A stretch of DNA of 13,953 nucleotides, taken from NCBI GenBank assembly GCA_913058555.1, contig CAJXRJ010000113.1, positions 1-13,953 on the forward strand, in the 5' to 3' direction. The stretch's first letter is position 1. Every line of letters starts with the position of its first letter. A program made the translations under genes and the position numbers. The notes beneath the pieces were generated by a model. The model was not told where the DNA came from. It ran no database searches and was given only the letters and a program-made list of their open reading frames with translations. Below, one piece after another: positions 1 through 6,820 of the stretch. Source of the DNA: an uncultured bacterium. GTDB lineage: Bacteria > Planctomycetota > UBA1135 > GCA-002686595.

Positions 1-47
1 GAGATCATGCCTAGTCTCGTGGGCTCGGAGATGTGTATAAGAGACAG
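1..47. other. Illumina Nextera adapter contamination (P7 tail, i7 index, transposon end)
   Basis: These bases are library-construction sequence, not genome. Bases 1-5 are the last five bases of the P7 primer. Bases 6-13 (CATGCCTA) match the adapter-strand form of Nextera index N706. Bases 14-47 are the Nextera read-2 adapter, whose last 19 bases (29-47) are the Tn5 mosaic end. Genomic sequence therefore begins at base 48. An ATG at base 7 opens a frame through the adapter into the first gene and would add a spurious peptide starting MPSLVGSEMCIRDS. The recognition is from memory of the adapter sequence and the match is exact over the parts recalled. Confidence 0.97.
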
Positions 48-765
48 CCTGAAGGCCGTGCTCTTCGATCTGGACGGCACCCTCTACGACCCGAAGCCCC
101 TGCGGGTCCGCATGCTGAGCGCGCTCCTCGGGCGCGTCGCGCGGGGGCCGCGTTCCGGGATCAAGATCCTCCGGACCCTCAGGCTCTTCCGGCGCATGCG
201 TGAGGACCTTCGGGCCCTCGGGGACAGCGCGCCGTCCCTGGCCGAAGTGCAATACGCGGAGCCTGCACGGGTGCTTGGGTGCACCCCCGGGTTCGTTCGG
301 GGGGTCGTCGAAGACTGGATGCACACGCGGCCGCTGCCACTGGTCGCCAAGAACGGCCGGAAGGAGCTGCGCGAGACCCTCGTCGCGCTCAAGGCCGCCG
401 GGCTGAAGCTCGGGGTCTTCTCGGACTATCCCCCGGAGCAGAAGCTGAAGGCCCTCGGCGTCCTGGATCTCTTCGACGTGGCGCTCGCGGCGACGGACCC
501 CGAGGTCAATGCATTCAAACCCCACGTCGCTGGCTTCCTCGTCGGGGCTCACCATCTCGGCGCGGCGCCAGGCGAGGTGCTTTACGTGGGCGATCGAGTC
601 GACGTGGACGCCGCGGGCGCCGCCGCGGCTGGCATGCCGTGCGTGATCTTGGGGGCAGCCAAAGAGGAGGCTCCAGGGGAGGCTGGCCGCGGAGCGCAGA
701 GCGCTCTGTCACCGGAAGTGGTCACAAGCTTCCCTGGGATCCTGGGGGTGCTCGGCCTTGACTGA
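48..765 (+). CDS. HAD-superfamily phosphatase (5' end cut by contig end)
   Basis: This is a haloacid-dehalogenase-fold hydrolase, probably a phosphatase. All four HAD motifs are visible: motif I FDLDGTLYD (nucleophile Asp codon 67-69, acid/base Asp codon 73-75), motif II SDY (Ser codon 421-423), motif III Lys in FKP (codon 517-519), and motif IV GDRVDVD (from 589). The segment between motifs I and II is a helical C1-type cap of normal size. Motif I lies close to the adapter junction, so probably only a few N-terminal residues are missing; the true start codon is not in the window. Its stop overlaps the next gene by 8 bases, implying translational coupling to the UbiA-type transferase. That context suggests the substrate is a phosphorylated product of that enzyme, for example polyprenyl-phosphoribose 5-phosphate. 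This is inference; the HAD family is too broad to assign a substrate from sequence. Confidence 0.88.
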
Positions 766-1774
766 CCTCACGCAGCCAGTCGCTGCGGGGGGAGCGCTCG
801 TTCCGCCTCTCCCGCCGCGCCGGGGATTCCGCCCCTACGTGGAGATCGCGCGCATCGACCACTGGTTCAAGAATGCGTTCATGGCCCTTGGGGTCCTACT
901 GGCGTTCTTCTACCGGCCCGCCCTGTTCGACGTGTCCCATGCGGGCACGCTCGTCGCGGCGTTCTTCGCTACCTGCATCGTGGCGTCTAGCAACTACGTC
1001 CTGAACGAGCTGCTCGACGCGCCCCTGGACCGGGAACACCCCACCAAGCGCTTTCGGCCGGCGGCTTCCGGCGAGGTGAACGCCAAGGCGGCCATTCTGC
1101 TTTGGGGAGCCTTGGGCTTCGTTGGGATCGCGGGATCCTTCGCCCTCAACGCGCCCTTCGGCCTGAGCGCCCTGGGTCTTTGGGTCATGGGGTGTGTGTA
1201 CAACATTCCTCCGGTTCGCTCGAAGGAGATCGCCTACGTCGACGTCCTGTCGGAGTCGGTCAACAACCCGATCCGCTTGGCCCTCGGGTGGTTCGCCCTC
1301 GTGCCCGATCGGTTGCCGCCACAGTCGCTCGTGCTCGCGTACTGGATGGTCGGGGCCTTCTTCATGGCGACCAAGCGGTTCGCGGAGTACCGCGCCATCG
1401 GCGACCCCGAGAGGGCGGCCCGATACCGCCGTTCCTTCAAGGTCTACGACGAAGCACGGCTCCTGGCGAGCATGGTGTTCTACGTCACCGCCTGCGCGCT
1501 GTTCTCAGGCATCTTCCTGGTGCGCTACAAGCTGGAGCTGATCCTGTGCGTCCCGTTCGTCGCGGGCTTCTTCGCCCTGTATGTCAGCCTTGGCATGCGC
1601 GAGGATAGCCCCGTCCAGAACCCGGAGAAGCTCTACCGCGAGCGGGGGTTCTTTGCCTACGCCATCGGCATCACGGTCCTGTTCGTGACGTTGATGTTCG
1701 TGGAGATCCCCGTTCTCTACGACGCATTCGGGGTGGAGCCGTCGTCCTTCGAGCCGCTTTGGCGGATCGACTGA
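758..1774 (+). CDS. UbiA-family membrane transferase, like decaprenyl-phosphate phosphoribosyltransferase
   Basis: This is a 338-residue integral-membrane UbiA-superfamily enzyme. The first Asp-rich motif is at residues 83-101 (N83, D87, D91, then HPTKRFRP). The second is reduced to D162-V-L-S-E166, followed by NNPIRLALG. The HWFKN near residue 35 and ATKRFAEYR near residue 204 are features I associate with the branch that transfers phosphoribose from PRPP to a polyprenyl phosphate (mycobacterial Rv3806c type), rather than with UbiA or MenA of quinone synthesis. About eight or nine hydrophobic segments fit the fold. The start chosen is TTG at 758, which overlaps the HAD stop and has a G-rich ribosome-binding stretch at 744-750. 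The next in-frame candidate, GTG near 839, would remove residues close to the first membrane helix. Family assignment is firm; the donor and acceptor are inferred. Confidence 0.87.
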   Translation: MTDLTQPVAAGGALVPPLPPRRGFRPYVEIARIDHWFKNAFMALGVLLAFFYRPALFDVSHAGTLVAAFFATCIVASSNYVLNELLDAPLDREHPTKRFRPAASGEVNAKAAILLWGALGFVGIAGSFALNAPFGLSALGLWVMGCVYNIPPVRSKEIAYVDVLSESVNNPIRLALGWFALVPDRLPPQSLVLAYWMVGAFFMATKRFAEYRAIGDPERAARYRRSFKVYDEARLLASMVFYVTACALFSGIFLVRYKLELILCVPFVAGFFALYVSLGMREDSPVQNPEKLYRERGFFAYAIGITVLFVTLMFVEIPVLYDAFGVEPSSFEPLWRID

Positions 1775-1798
1775 TTCCGTCTGTCCCGGCCGGACACC

Positions 1799-3553
1799 AT
1801 GGCGATCCCCAATCACAAGGAAGCGAACAATGGCGGCGCGTCTAGCGCCGGGAACGGCCGCGGCGCCCTGAGGCTTGTCGTCGATGGGCCCGGGGCCACC
1901 GGACCTGCGCCGAGGGCCACCGCGGCATTCCAGGTGGCCGTGCTCCTTGGATTGTTCGCCCTGGCGACCCTGCTCCACGTGGCGTCCGGCGCGTTCGAGA
2001 GCGGCTTCGGCGGATTCGAGGATGAGCCCGCGCACCTGGTCACCTCCCTCATGGTGCGCGACTGGCTCGCGTCGGGGGACCTGTCGAACCCGCGGGCGTT
2101 TGCGGAGAACTACTACGTCCACTACCCGAAGGTCGGCGTCGGGCAATGGCCCCCGTTGTTCCATGGCTTGCTCGGCGTATGGATGCTGGTGATCGGGACG
2201 TCGACGGCCTCGGTGGTGGCCTTCATGACCCTGATCGAGGCGCTGATCGCCTTTGTGATCTACTCCGTCCTTCGGCGGCCACTCGGGGACGCGGCGGGGG
2301 TCCTGGCGGGAGGGCTTTTCCTCACGGTTCCGATCGTTCAGGAGTGCAGCGCCTCGGCGATGACCGAGAGCCTGATCGCGCTCCTTGGTTTGGGAGCGGT
2401 GCTCGCGTTCGGGAGATTTCTCGATACTGGCAAGGCCCGCTGGGTCTTCGCATTCGCTGGGGCCGCGGGGGCGACGTTGCTCACCAAGGGCAGCGGCCTA
2501 GCGCTGGGCCTGGTGCCGCCCCTGTCGATCCTCTTCCTGCGTCGCTTGGACCTGCTCCTTCGGCCGGCCCTCTGGGGGGCGGCGGTGATGGTCGCCTTGA
2601 TCGTGGGGCCCTGGTACTACTTCACGCTGTCCATGAGTCAGGGCACATGGACGGGGGGCGGGTCCCCTTCATGGGAGTTCTTCGTCTCCGCAGCGCTTGC
2701 CTTCCCTGGCTGGCTGCCAGGGCTCGCCGGTTGGTTAGGGCTCCTCCTCGTGCCAGTGGGTCTCTTCTGGGGCCTTAGGAATGGGGCCTCGCACGGGCGC
2801 TGGGTGGCACTCGCGGCGTGGGTGCCCGCCATCCTCATCCTGCATCTGACCGTGCCCAGCAGCATTGAGGAACGTCACTTCGCGGTGCTGGCCCCGGCCT
2901 GGACGATCTTCGCAGCGCTCGGCGCGGGGGTCGTCGGAGCGACGCTCTTCGAAGGGTTGGGCGGCGGTTCAGGCGGACGCGCCCAGAAGCTGGCCCCGGC
3001 CGGCGGCGTGCTGGTGATGGCGGCGGCGATGTTCGTGACCCATGGGCGCCTTGCGACGAAGCACTGGTCCGGGTGGGGGGAGGCCGCCCGGCGGGTGGCC
3101 GTGCGCGGGGACCAATCGCCGGATCGACTCCTGATCGCGTCGGACCCCGTGGGTGAGGGACTCTTCGTGGCGGGGGTCGCTCTGGCGGAAGACAGGCGGC
3201 CACTGCGGCTGGTCATGCGGGCCAGCAAGGTCCTCGGCAACGCGGGATGGAGCGGCTACGACTACGAACAGCGTTTCGCGACCCTCGACGAGGTGGACGG
3301 CTATCTTCGGGAGCACGGAGTGGGGTACGTCGCCGTGGATGAGTCCACCCGTTCGTCCCGGCACTGGTACCCGCACATGGAGCAGCTCCTGGGTGTCTTG
3401 GAGTCTCAGGATCGTGGCTGGCGGCCCTTCGCGAGTGACGATGTCGTCAGGGATGGCATCGTCTATCCGGGCTCCTTGCGCGCCTTCGTCCGGGAGGACT
3501 GGAAAGCGCTCCCGCGGCCTGAAATCAGCCTCAGCGACGTCCTCAGACGCTGA
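1799..3553 (+). CDS. GT-C fold membrane glycosyltransferase (PMT/ArnT-like)
   Basis: This 584-residue polytopic membrane protein has the pattern of lipid-phosphate-sugar-dependent glycosyltransferases. A cytoplasmic tail of about 42 residues precedes the first helix. Directly after it the acidic motif FEDEPAH (residues 73-79) sits in the first external loop, where GT-C enzymes place their catalytic Asp/Glu. Later landmarks are MTES at residue 188 and TKGSGLALGL from residue 229, common in the PMT/ArnT/YfhO-like group. About ten hydrophobic helices run to near residue 425. The last 150 residues are a soluble, probably periplasmic domain. The gene starts 24 bases after the UbiA-type gene and is most likely in the same operon. 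The three genes together suggest lipid-linked sugar made on the inner face and transferred to a surface acceptor outside. The ATG at 1799 has only a weak ribosome-binding site. The acceptor cannot be predicted. Confidence 0.85.
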   Translation: MAIPNHKEANNGGASSAGNGRGALRLVVDGPGATGPAPRATAAFQVAVLLGLFALATLLHVASGAFESGFGGFEDEPAHLVTSLMVRDWLASGDLSNPRAFAENYYVHYPKVGVGQWPPLFHGLLGVWMLVIGTSTASVVAFMTLIEALIAFVIYSVLRRPLGDAAGVLAGGLFLTVPIVQECSASAMTESLIALLGLGAVLAFGRFLDTGKARWVFAFAGAAGATLLTKGSGLALGLVPPLSILFLRRLDLLLRPALWGAAVMVALIVGPWYYFTLSMSQGTWTGGGSPSWEFFVSAALAFPGWLPGLAGWLGLLLVPVGLFWGLRNGASHGRWVALAAWVPAILILHLTVPSSIEERHFAVLAPAWTIFAALGAGVVGATLFEGLGGGSGGRAQKLAPAGGVLVMAAAMFVTHGRLATKHWSGWGEAARRVAVRGDQSPDRLLIASDPVGEGLFVAGVALAEDRRPLRLVMRASKVLGNAGWSGYDYEQRFATLDEVDGYLREHGVGYVAVDESTRSSRHWYPHMEQLLGVLESQDRGWRPFASDDVVRDGIVYPGSLRAFVREDWKALPRPEISLSDVLRR

Positions 3554-3648
3554 GCGGTGGCCCTGGGGGCCCCCAATCCCTGGATACGGTGGATTCGGGC
3601 AAAGAGCCCCTCTGTGGATTTCCGCGAGAATGGGCCTACAAGCGTGTC

Positions 3649-3666
3649 TCGGGACGGAATTCCCGA
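3649..3666 (+). terminator. Weak hairpin downstream of the glycosyltransferase operon
   Basis: The 189 bases between the glycosyltransferase stop and the next chosen start hold a 6-bp inverted repeat, TCGGGA / TCCCGA, with a 6-base loop. Only a short T-containing stretch follows. A 12-base palindrome (TGGGGGCCCCCA) lies at 3564-3575. Either could mark the operon end, but neither is a classical terminator. This stretch is locally less GC-rich near 3690-3750, so it may also hold the promoter of the next gene; no convincing -35/-10 pair was found. Confidence 0.22.
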
Positions 3667-3742
3667 CATGGAGTTCTTGCGTTCAGGAGCGGTGTATTAC
3701 GGATTCCTAAGACGCTCTTCTGATACAACCGGGGCTGGCGCG

Positions 3743-4279
3743 ATGGCGAAATTTAGATCACCAAGGATTGGGAGCAACGTGGTTCACCGCGTGGAGATCC
3801 CCTCGCTCGACAGGCATCGGGCGCGCAAGCGTGCACAGCTCCGCCGCGGCGGCAGAAACACGCAGCCCTACGATGAGTCGCCGGCTGCCCCAGAGAGAGG
3901 GGTGACCCCTGGACCCGTGGACGCCGGACATCGGTCCGTGGTCCTGCAGCCAGTGCCCCCCCCGAAGCCCGAGCAAGCCCCCGTGGAGCCATCGGTGCCG
4001 CTGCCAGCGGTCCTCCGGGACTCCCAGGCGAGGCACCAGATCCAGCTTCTCGAGCGGCGCCTCGTGAAGATGGCGCGCCTTCTGGAAGTGCGCGACCAGG
4101 AAAGCCTTTCCACGGCGGCCCCCACGGAAGACGGGGTGGCCTCGATCTACCGTCAGGTGCAAGGCCTCGGCGGTCGGGGGAAAGAGGTCAAAAAGAAACA
4201 GGCCTTGATGTCGAGAATCTTCGACGAGAACCTGAAGCTCCGGGAAAGGGTCACGTCGGCTTCATCCGACGCCCGATAG
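3743..4279 (+). CDS. Basic, proline-rich coiled-coil protein with shared C-terminal tail
   Basis: I do not recognise this 178-residue protein as a named family. Residues 1-40 are strongly basic (RHRARKRAQLRRGGR), and 50-92 form a proline-rich, low-complexity linker. Residues 98-121 (QIQLLERRLVKM and onward) look like a coiled coil. Residues 130-166 form a compact tail beginning DGVASIYRQVQGLG. No signal peptide or membrane segment is visible, so it is probably cytoplasmic. The coiled coil and tail recur at the C-terminus of the degenerate GGDEF protein at 10526-11566. The start chosen is ATG 3743, preceded by GGGG at 3731-3734. The frame is open upstream to a GTG at 3557 and an ATG at 3668, but the extra N-terminal residues look non-coding. 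It is followed by the MamK-like gene after 226 bases. The layout fits an adaptor or anchoring protein, but this is inference. Confidence 0.7.
   Translation: MAKFRSPRIGSNVVHRVEIPSLDRHRARKRAQLRRGGRNTQPYDESPAAPERGVTPGPVDAGHRSVVLQPVPPPKPEQAPVEPSVPLPAVLRDSQARHQIQLLERRLVKMARLLEVRDQESLSTAAPTEDGVASIYRQVQGLGGRGKEVKKKQALMSRIFDENLKLRERVTSASSDAR
4037..4246 (+). repeat. Shared coiled-coil plus tail module, copy 1
   Basis: This segment encodes residues 99-168 of the basic coiled-coil protein. Its translation aligns with 11336-11545. The last 37 residues, starting DGV and ending at the Leu of ENLKL, align without gaps with 20 identities by eye. The coiled-coil part also matches (IxxLxRR then K and L-E positions), with an insertion/deletion between the two parts. 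Confidence 0.75.
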
Positions 4280-4363
4280 GATCCTCGAGTGTTCAGAGTC
4301 CCCGCCGGGCCCGTGGAAGCGAATCGGGTGGGGGAGCTGATGATGTCCTGGCCCTGTTTGTGT

Positions 4364-4391
4364 TTGCGAGCTGGGCTGGACCGGAGAGAAT
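4364..4391 (+). promoter_or_regulatory. Possible sigma-70-type promoter before the MamK-like gene
   Basis: TTGCGA at 4364-4369 and GAGAAT at 4386-4391, 16 bases apart, each match four of six consensus bases. They lie in the 226-base gap (4280-4505) between the coiled-coil gene and the MamK-like gene. Nothing else convincing was seen in that gap, and no strong ribosome-binding site precedes the ATG at 4506. Chance matches of this quality are common. Confidence 0.15.
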
Positions 4392-4505
4392 CCTCTTCGC
4401 GATTCCACTCCCACGACACACCATTCTTCCCGGAGCCCACCACCGGGCCCCGCACGACTGTCCGGCCGCCGCACTGGCCTGACCCAACGAACAAGCACCT
4501 GCATC

Positions 4506-5582
4506 ATGACCGACACGATGCCCGACTCCACGACTGACGATGCCGAGCCCAAGAAGGACCATGGTGTCCTCTACCTCGGAATCGACCTCGGGACCTCGCG
4601 TACGTCCGTCTCCGCCAGCAACGGTATCCGTGAGACGATTGAGTCTTTCGTCGGCTACCCGAAGGACCCCGTCGCCAGGAAGCTCCTGAAGAAGGACGTC
4701 CTGTTTGGCCTCGAGGCCCGCGAGAAGCGCCTTTCGCTCAACCTTCACCGCCCCCTTGAGCACGGTGTGCTCAAGTTCAATGCGGATGGTACGGAGGACG
4801 CTGAGTCCCGCCGCGCGGCCATGGATCTCGTGAAAGAGATCGTGCGCCAGGCGCGCCCTCGGAAAGACGAGCTCGTCTACGCCGTGATCGGCGTCCCGGC
4901 CCAGGCCCAGATCAACAACAAGGACGCCATCCTCCAGGCAGCCCGCGAGTCCGTGGACTCGGTGATGCTGTGCTCGGAGCCGTTCTCGGTGGCGTACGGA
5001 CTCGACATGCTCGAGGACGTCCTCGTGATCGACATCGGTGCTGGTACCGTCGACCTGTGCCGGATGCACGGCACGATGCCGGAAGAGTCCGACCAGATCA
5101 CCATGGAGACCGCCGGCGACTTCGTCGATGCGGAGCTCGGCGCGGAGATCACCAAGGCCTTCCCCGAAGCCCAGTTCACGAAGCAGATGCTCAAGGACCT
5201 GAAGGAGCGGTTCTCCACCGTCGACAAGACGACCGAGCCGATCATCGTTCAGTTCCCCGTGGCCGGTAAGCCGACGGAGTTCGACATCACCGAGCAAATG
5301 CGCACCGCATGCCAGCGCATCGTGCCGCCCATCGTGGACGGCCTCGGCAAGCTGATCGGCACGTTCGACCCGGAGTTCCAGGAGAAGCTGAAGGAGCGCG
5401 TGCTCCTCGCCGGTGGCGGTAGCCAGATCAAAGGACTCGACCGTGCGATCACCGCTGAGATGGTTCGGACCCTCGGAAGTGGCAAGGTGATCCGCATCGA
5501 GGAGCCGATCTACGGAGGCGCCAACGGTGCCCTGAAGATCGCCCACGACATGCCCGAGGAGTACTGGGAACAGCTCAAGTGA
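4506..5582 (+). CDS. MamK-like actin-family ATPase
   Basis: This 358-residue protein has the actin/Hsp70 ATPase fold. Phosphate-1 motif: LGIDLGTSRT (residues 24-33). Connect region: VIGVPAQAQ (127-135). Phosphate-2: VIDIGAGTVDL (174-184). Adenosine motif: LLAGGGSQIKGL (300-311). Beyond the fold, it follows the bacterial actin MamK closely as I recall it: VGYPKD (49-54), RPLEHGVL (82-89), CSEPFSVAYGLD (156-167) and a C-terminal EEYWEQL (351-357). MamK residues required for ATP hydrolysis appear conserved as E158 and D176. Length is normal for MamK (about 347) plus an acidic N-terminal extension of about 15 residues. No membrane segment is visible. Lysine is almost always AAG and leucine almost always CTC/CTG, suggesting good expression. 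MamK forms the filaments that align magnetosomes, but no other magnetosome gene is present here, so the cargo is unknown. MreB, ParM and DnaK fit less well. Confidence 0.85.
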   Translation: MTDTMPDSTTDDAEPKKDHGVLYLGIDLGTSRTSVSASNGIRETIESFVGYPKDPVARKLLKKDVLFGLEAREKRLSLNLHRPLEHGVLKFNADGTEDAESRRAAMDLVKEIVRQARPRKDELVYAVIGVPAQAQINNKDAILQAARESVDSVMLCSEPFSVAYGLDMLEDVLVIDIGAGTVDLCRMHGTMPEESDQITMETAGDFVDAELGAEITKAFPEAQFTKQMLKDLKERFSTVDKTTEPIIVQFPVAGKPTEFDITEQMRTACQRIVPPIVDGLGKLIGTFDPEFQEKLKERVLLAGGGSQIKGLDRAITAEMVRTLGSGKVIRIEEPIYGGANGALKIAHDMPEEYWEQLK

Positions 5583-5632
5583 TCGGGACGGAAACCTGAC
5601 ATCCGCTTGGCTCCCGTTAGAGTCAGCGGGTC

Positions 5633-6772
5633 ATGGATTCCCAGCCAGATGAAATCAGCCGCGCGGCGCCCCCCTCGGAATCCGAAGGGGCGCCGCGCGG
5701 CTGGTTTTGGAATTGGGGCCTCGCGCTCACTCCGCTGGCGCTTTCGGGCGCCTTTGCGGCCATGGCCCATCGCATGCCGGGAGCAGTCGAGCGCCACTTC
5801 GCCCAGGGCCTCTATCCCAAGGTGGCCGCCGCGATCGGGGCGCCCGCGCGGGCGCTGAACCGTGCGATGGGGCCTGTGGACCTCGCCCAGTCCCGTCTAT
5901 CGCTTGCGGAGCTGTTGCTCGTGTTCGGCGTGCTCACCCTGGCCACGTGGATGGGCGTGCGGTGGAGGCGCCGGGGGTTCCTGTCCATGGTCCGCGGTGT
6001 CCTTGTGGTCGTCGGTGTGGGCTACGGTGCGTTCCTCGTCTCCTGGGGCTTGCTTTACGCCAGGCAGCCGCTGGCGCAGGCCCTGAAGTTGGAGGTGTCC
6101 AAGGTGCAGGTCGAGGAGCTTGATCGAGCGGCCGGGCGGCTGGCGAGGGACCTGGACCAGACCCACGGGATCTTGGCGGGCGCAAGCGAGCCGCCGTTGG
6201 GCTATGGCGCCTTGGCGGCCCGGGCGTGGGGGAAGGCGATCGAGGCGGAGCCTGCGCTCGGCTGGCAGCGCGATCCTGTGCTTGCGGCCCCGGTCCTGTC
6301 ACGGGCGCTCACGGCGTCGGGGATCAGCGGGATCTTCAGCCCATTGACGCAAGAGTGTCACGTGGCCGCGGGGCTCACCGGCATCGATCGAGGGTTCGTG
6401 GCCTGCCATGAGATTGCTCACCTCCAGGGATGGGCCCGGGAGGACGAGGCTAACTACCTGGCCTGGCGCGTGGCGTCGCGTTCGGGGGATCCGTGGCTGC
6501 GGCAGTCCGCCTATGCCCTTGCGCTGCTCCATGTGCACCGGGCCCTCGCCGCGGCGGATCCAAAGCTCCAGGCGGAGCGGGCTGCGGAGCTCTCCGAGGA
6601 AACCGTGCGGCTCTTTGAGAGGCGTTCCGCGTTCTGGAAGGGTGCGCGCGTCGCCGTGGCCTCCGGGGCCGCGAGGGCCGTGAACGACCGCTACCTGAAG
6701 TCCCAAGGGCAGCAGGGTGGGGTCGCGTCCTACGGACGCATGGTGGACCTGCTCATCGCTGAGTTTCGGTGA
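5633..6772 (+). CDS. DUF3810-type membrane zinc metallopeptidase
   Basis: This 379-residue protein has three predicted membrane helices near residues 24-45, 90-108 and 120-142, then a soluble domain. The domain carries the zinc-metallopeptidase signature HEIAH (residues 259-263). It is followed by GWAREDEANYLAW, where E272 is the probable third zinc ligand. The preceding SGIFSPLTQECHV and following EDEAN match the DUF3810 family as I recall it (SGI.FP.T.E..V, AHE.AHQ.GFAREDEAN). Substrate and role are unknown. ATG 5633 is chosen because the first membrane helix begins soon after it; the ribosome-binding site is weak. It lies 50 bases after the MamK-like stop. A strong inverted repeat covers codons 9-23. 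Family assignment is good and catalytic activity is likely, since the motif is intact. Confidence 0.85.
   Translation: MDSQPDEISRAAPPSESEGAPRGWFWNWGLALTPLALSGAFAAMAHRMPGAVERHFAQGLYPKVAAAIGAPARALNRAMGPVDLAQSRLSLAELLLVFGVLTLATWMGVRWRRRGFLSMVRGVLVVVGVGYGAFLVSWGLLYARQPLAQALKLEVSKVQVEELDRAAGRLARDLDQTHGILAGASEPPLGYGALAARAWGKAIEAEPALGWQRDPVLAAPVLSRALTASGISGIFSPLTQECHVAAGLTGIDRGFVACHEIAHLQGWAREDEANYLAWRVASRSGDPWLRQSAYALALLHVHRALAAADPKLQAERAAELSEETVRLFERRSAFWKGARVAVASGAARAVNDRYLKSQGQQGGVASYGRMVDLLIAEFR
5659..5700. repeat. 14-bp perfect inverted repeat inside the start of the metallopeptidase gene
   Basis: Left arm 5659-5672 (CCGCGCGGCGCCCC) and right arm 5687-5700 are perfect reverse complements. The interior holds a second small inverted repeat, TCGGA-A-TCCGA. 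A T-rich stretch (CTGGTTTTGG) follows from 5700. It could be a terminator for the MamK-like gene 77 bases upstream, or an RNA structure limiting translation of the metallopeptidase. It encodes the Ala/Pro/Ser-rich N-terminal tail, which is probably under little protein-level constraint. Confidence 0.6.
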
Positions 6773-6820
6773 GAGGAGACCCCGTGCGGGGCGGGCGCAT
6801 GGGGGGTATTGTGTGCGGCT

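Noticed and set aside
3557..3742. Upstream extension of the coiled-coil gene to a GTG at 3557
   Set aside because: The added 62 residues look random, and the DNA there holds hairpins and a less GC-rich stretch typical of an intergenic region. ATG 3743 gives a compact protein.
4289..4537. Small open frame of 82 codons before the MamK-like gene
   Set aside because: It overlaps the MamK-like start in another frame, has a Pro/Arg/His-rich composition and no ribosome-binding site.
4293..5546. Minus-strand open frame opposite the MamK-like gene
   Set aside because: It is a mirror of a well-supported plus-strand gene and has low-complexity Asp/Leu/Val/His composition.
4506..5582. Reading the MamK-like gene as DnaK/Hsp70 or MreB
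   Set aside because: Length is too short for DnaK and there is no substrate-binding domain. The family-specific stretches fit MamK better than MreB.
3743..5582. Calling the region a magnetosome island
   Set aside because: Only a MamK-like gene is present. No mamA, B, E, I, L, M, O or Q homologue was seen, so magnetotaxis cannot be claimed.
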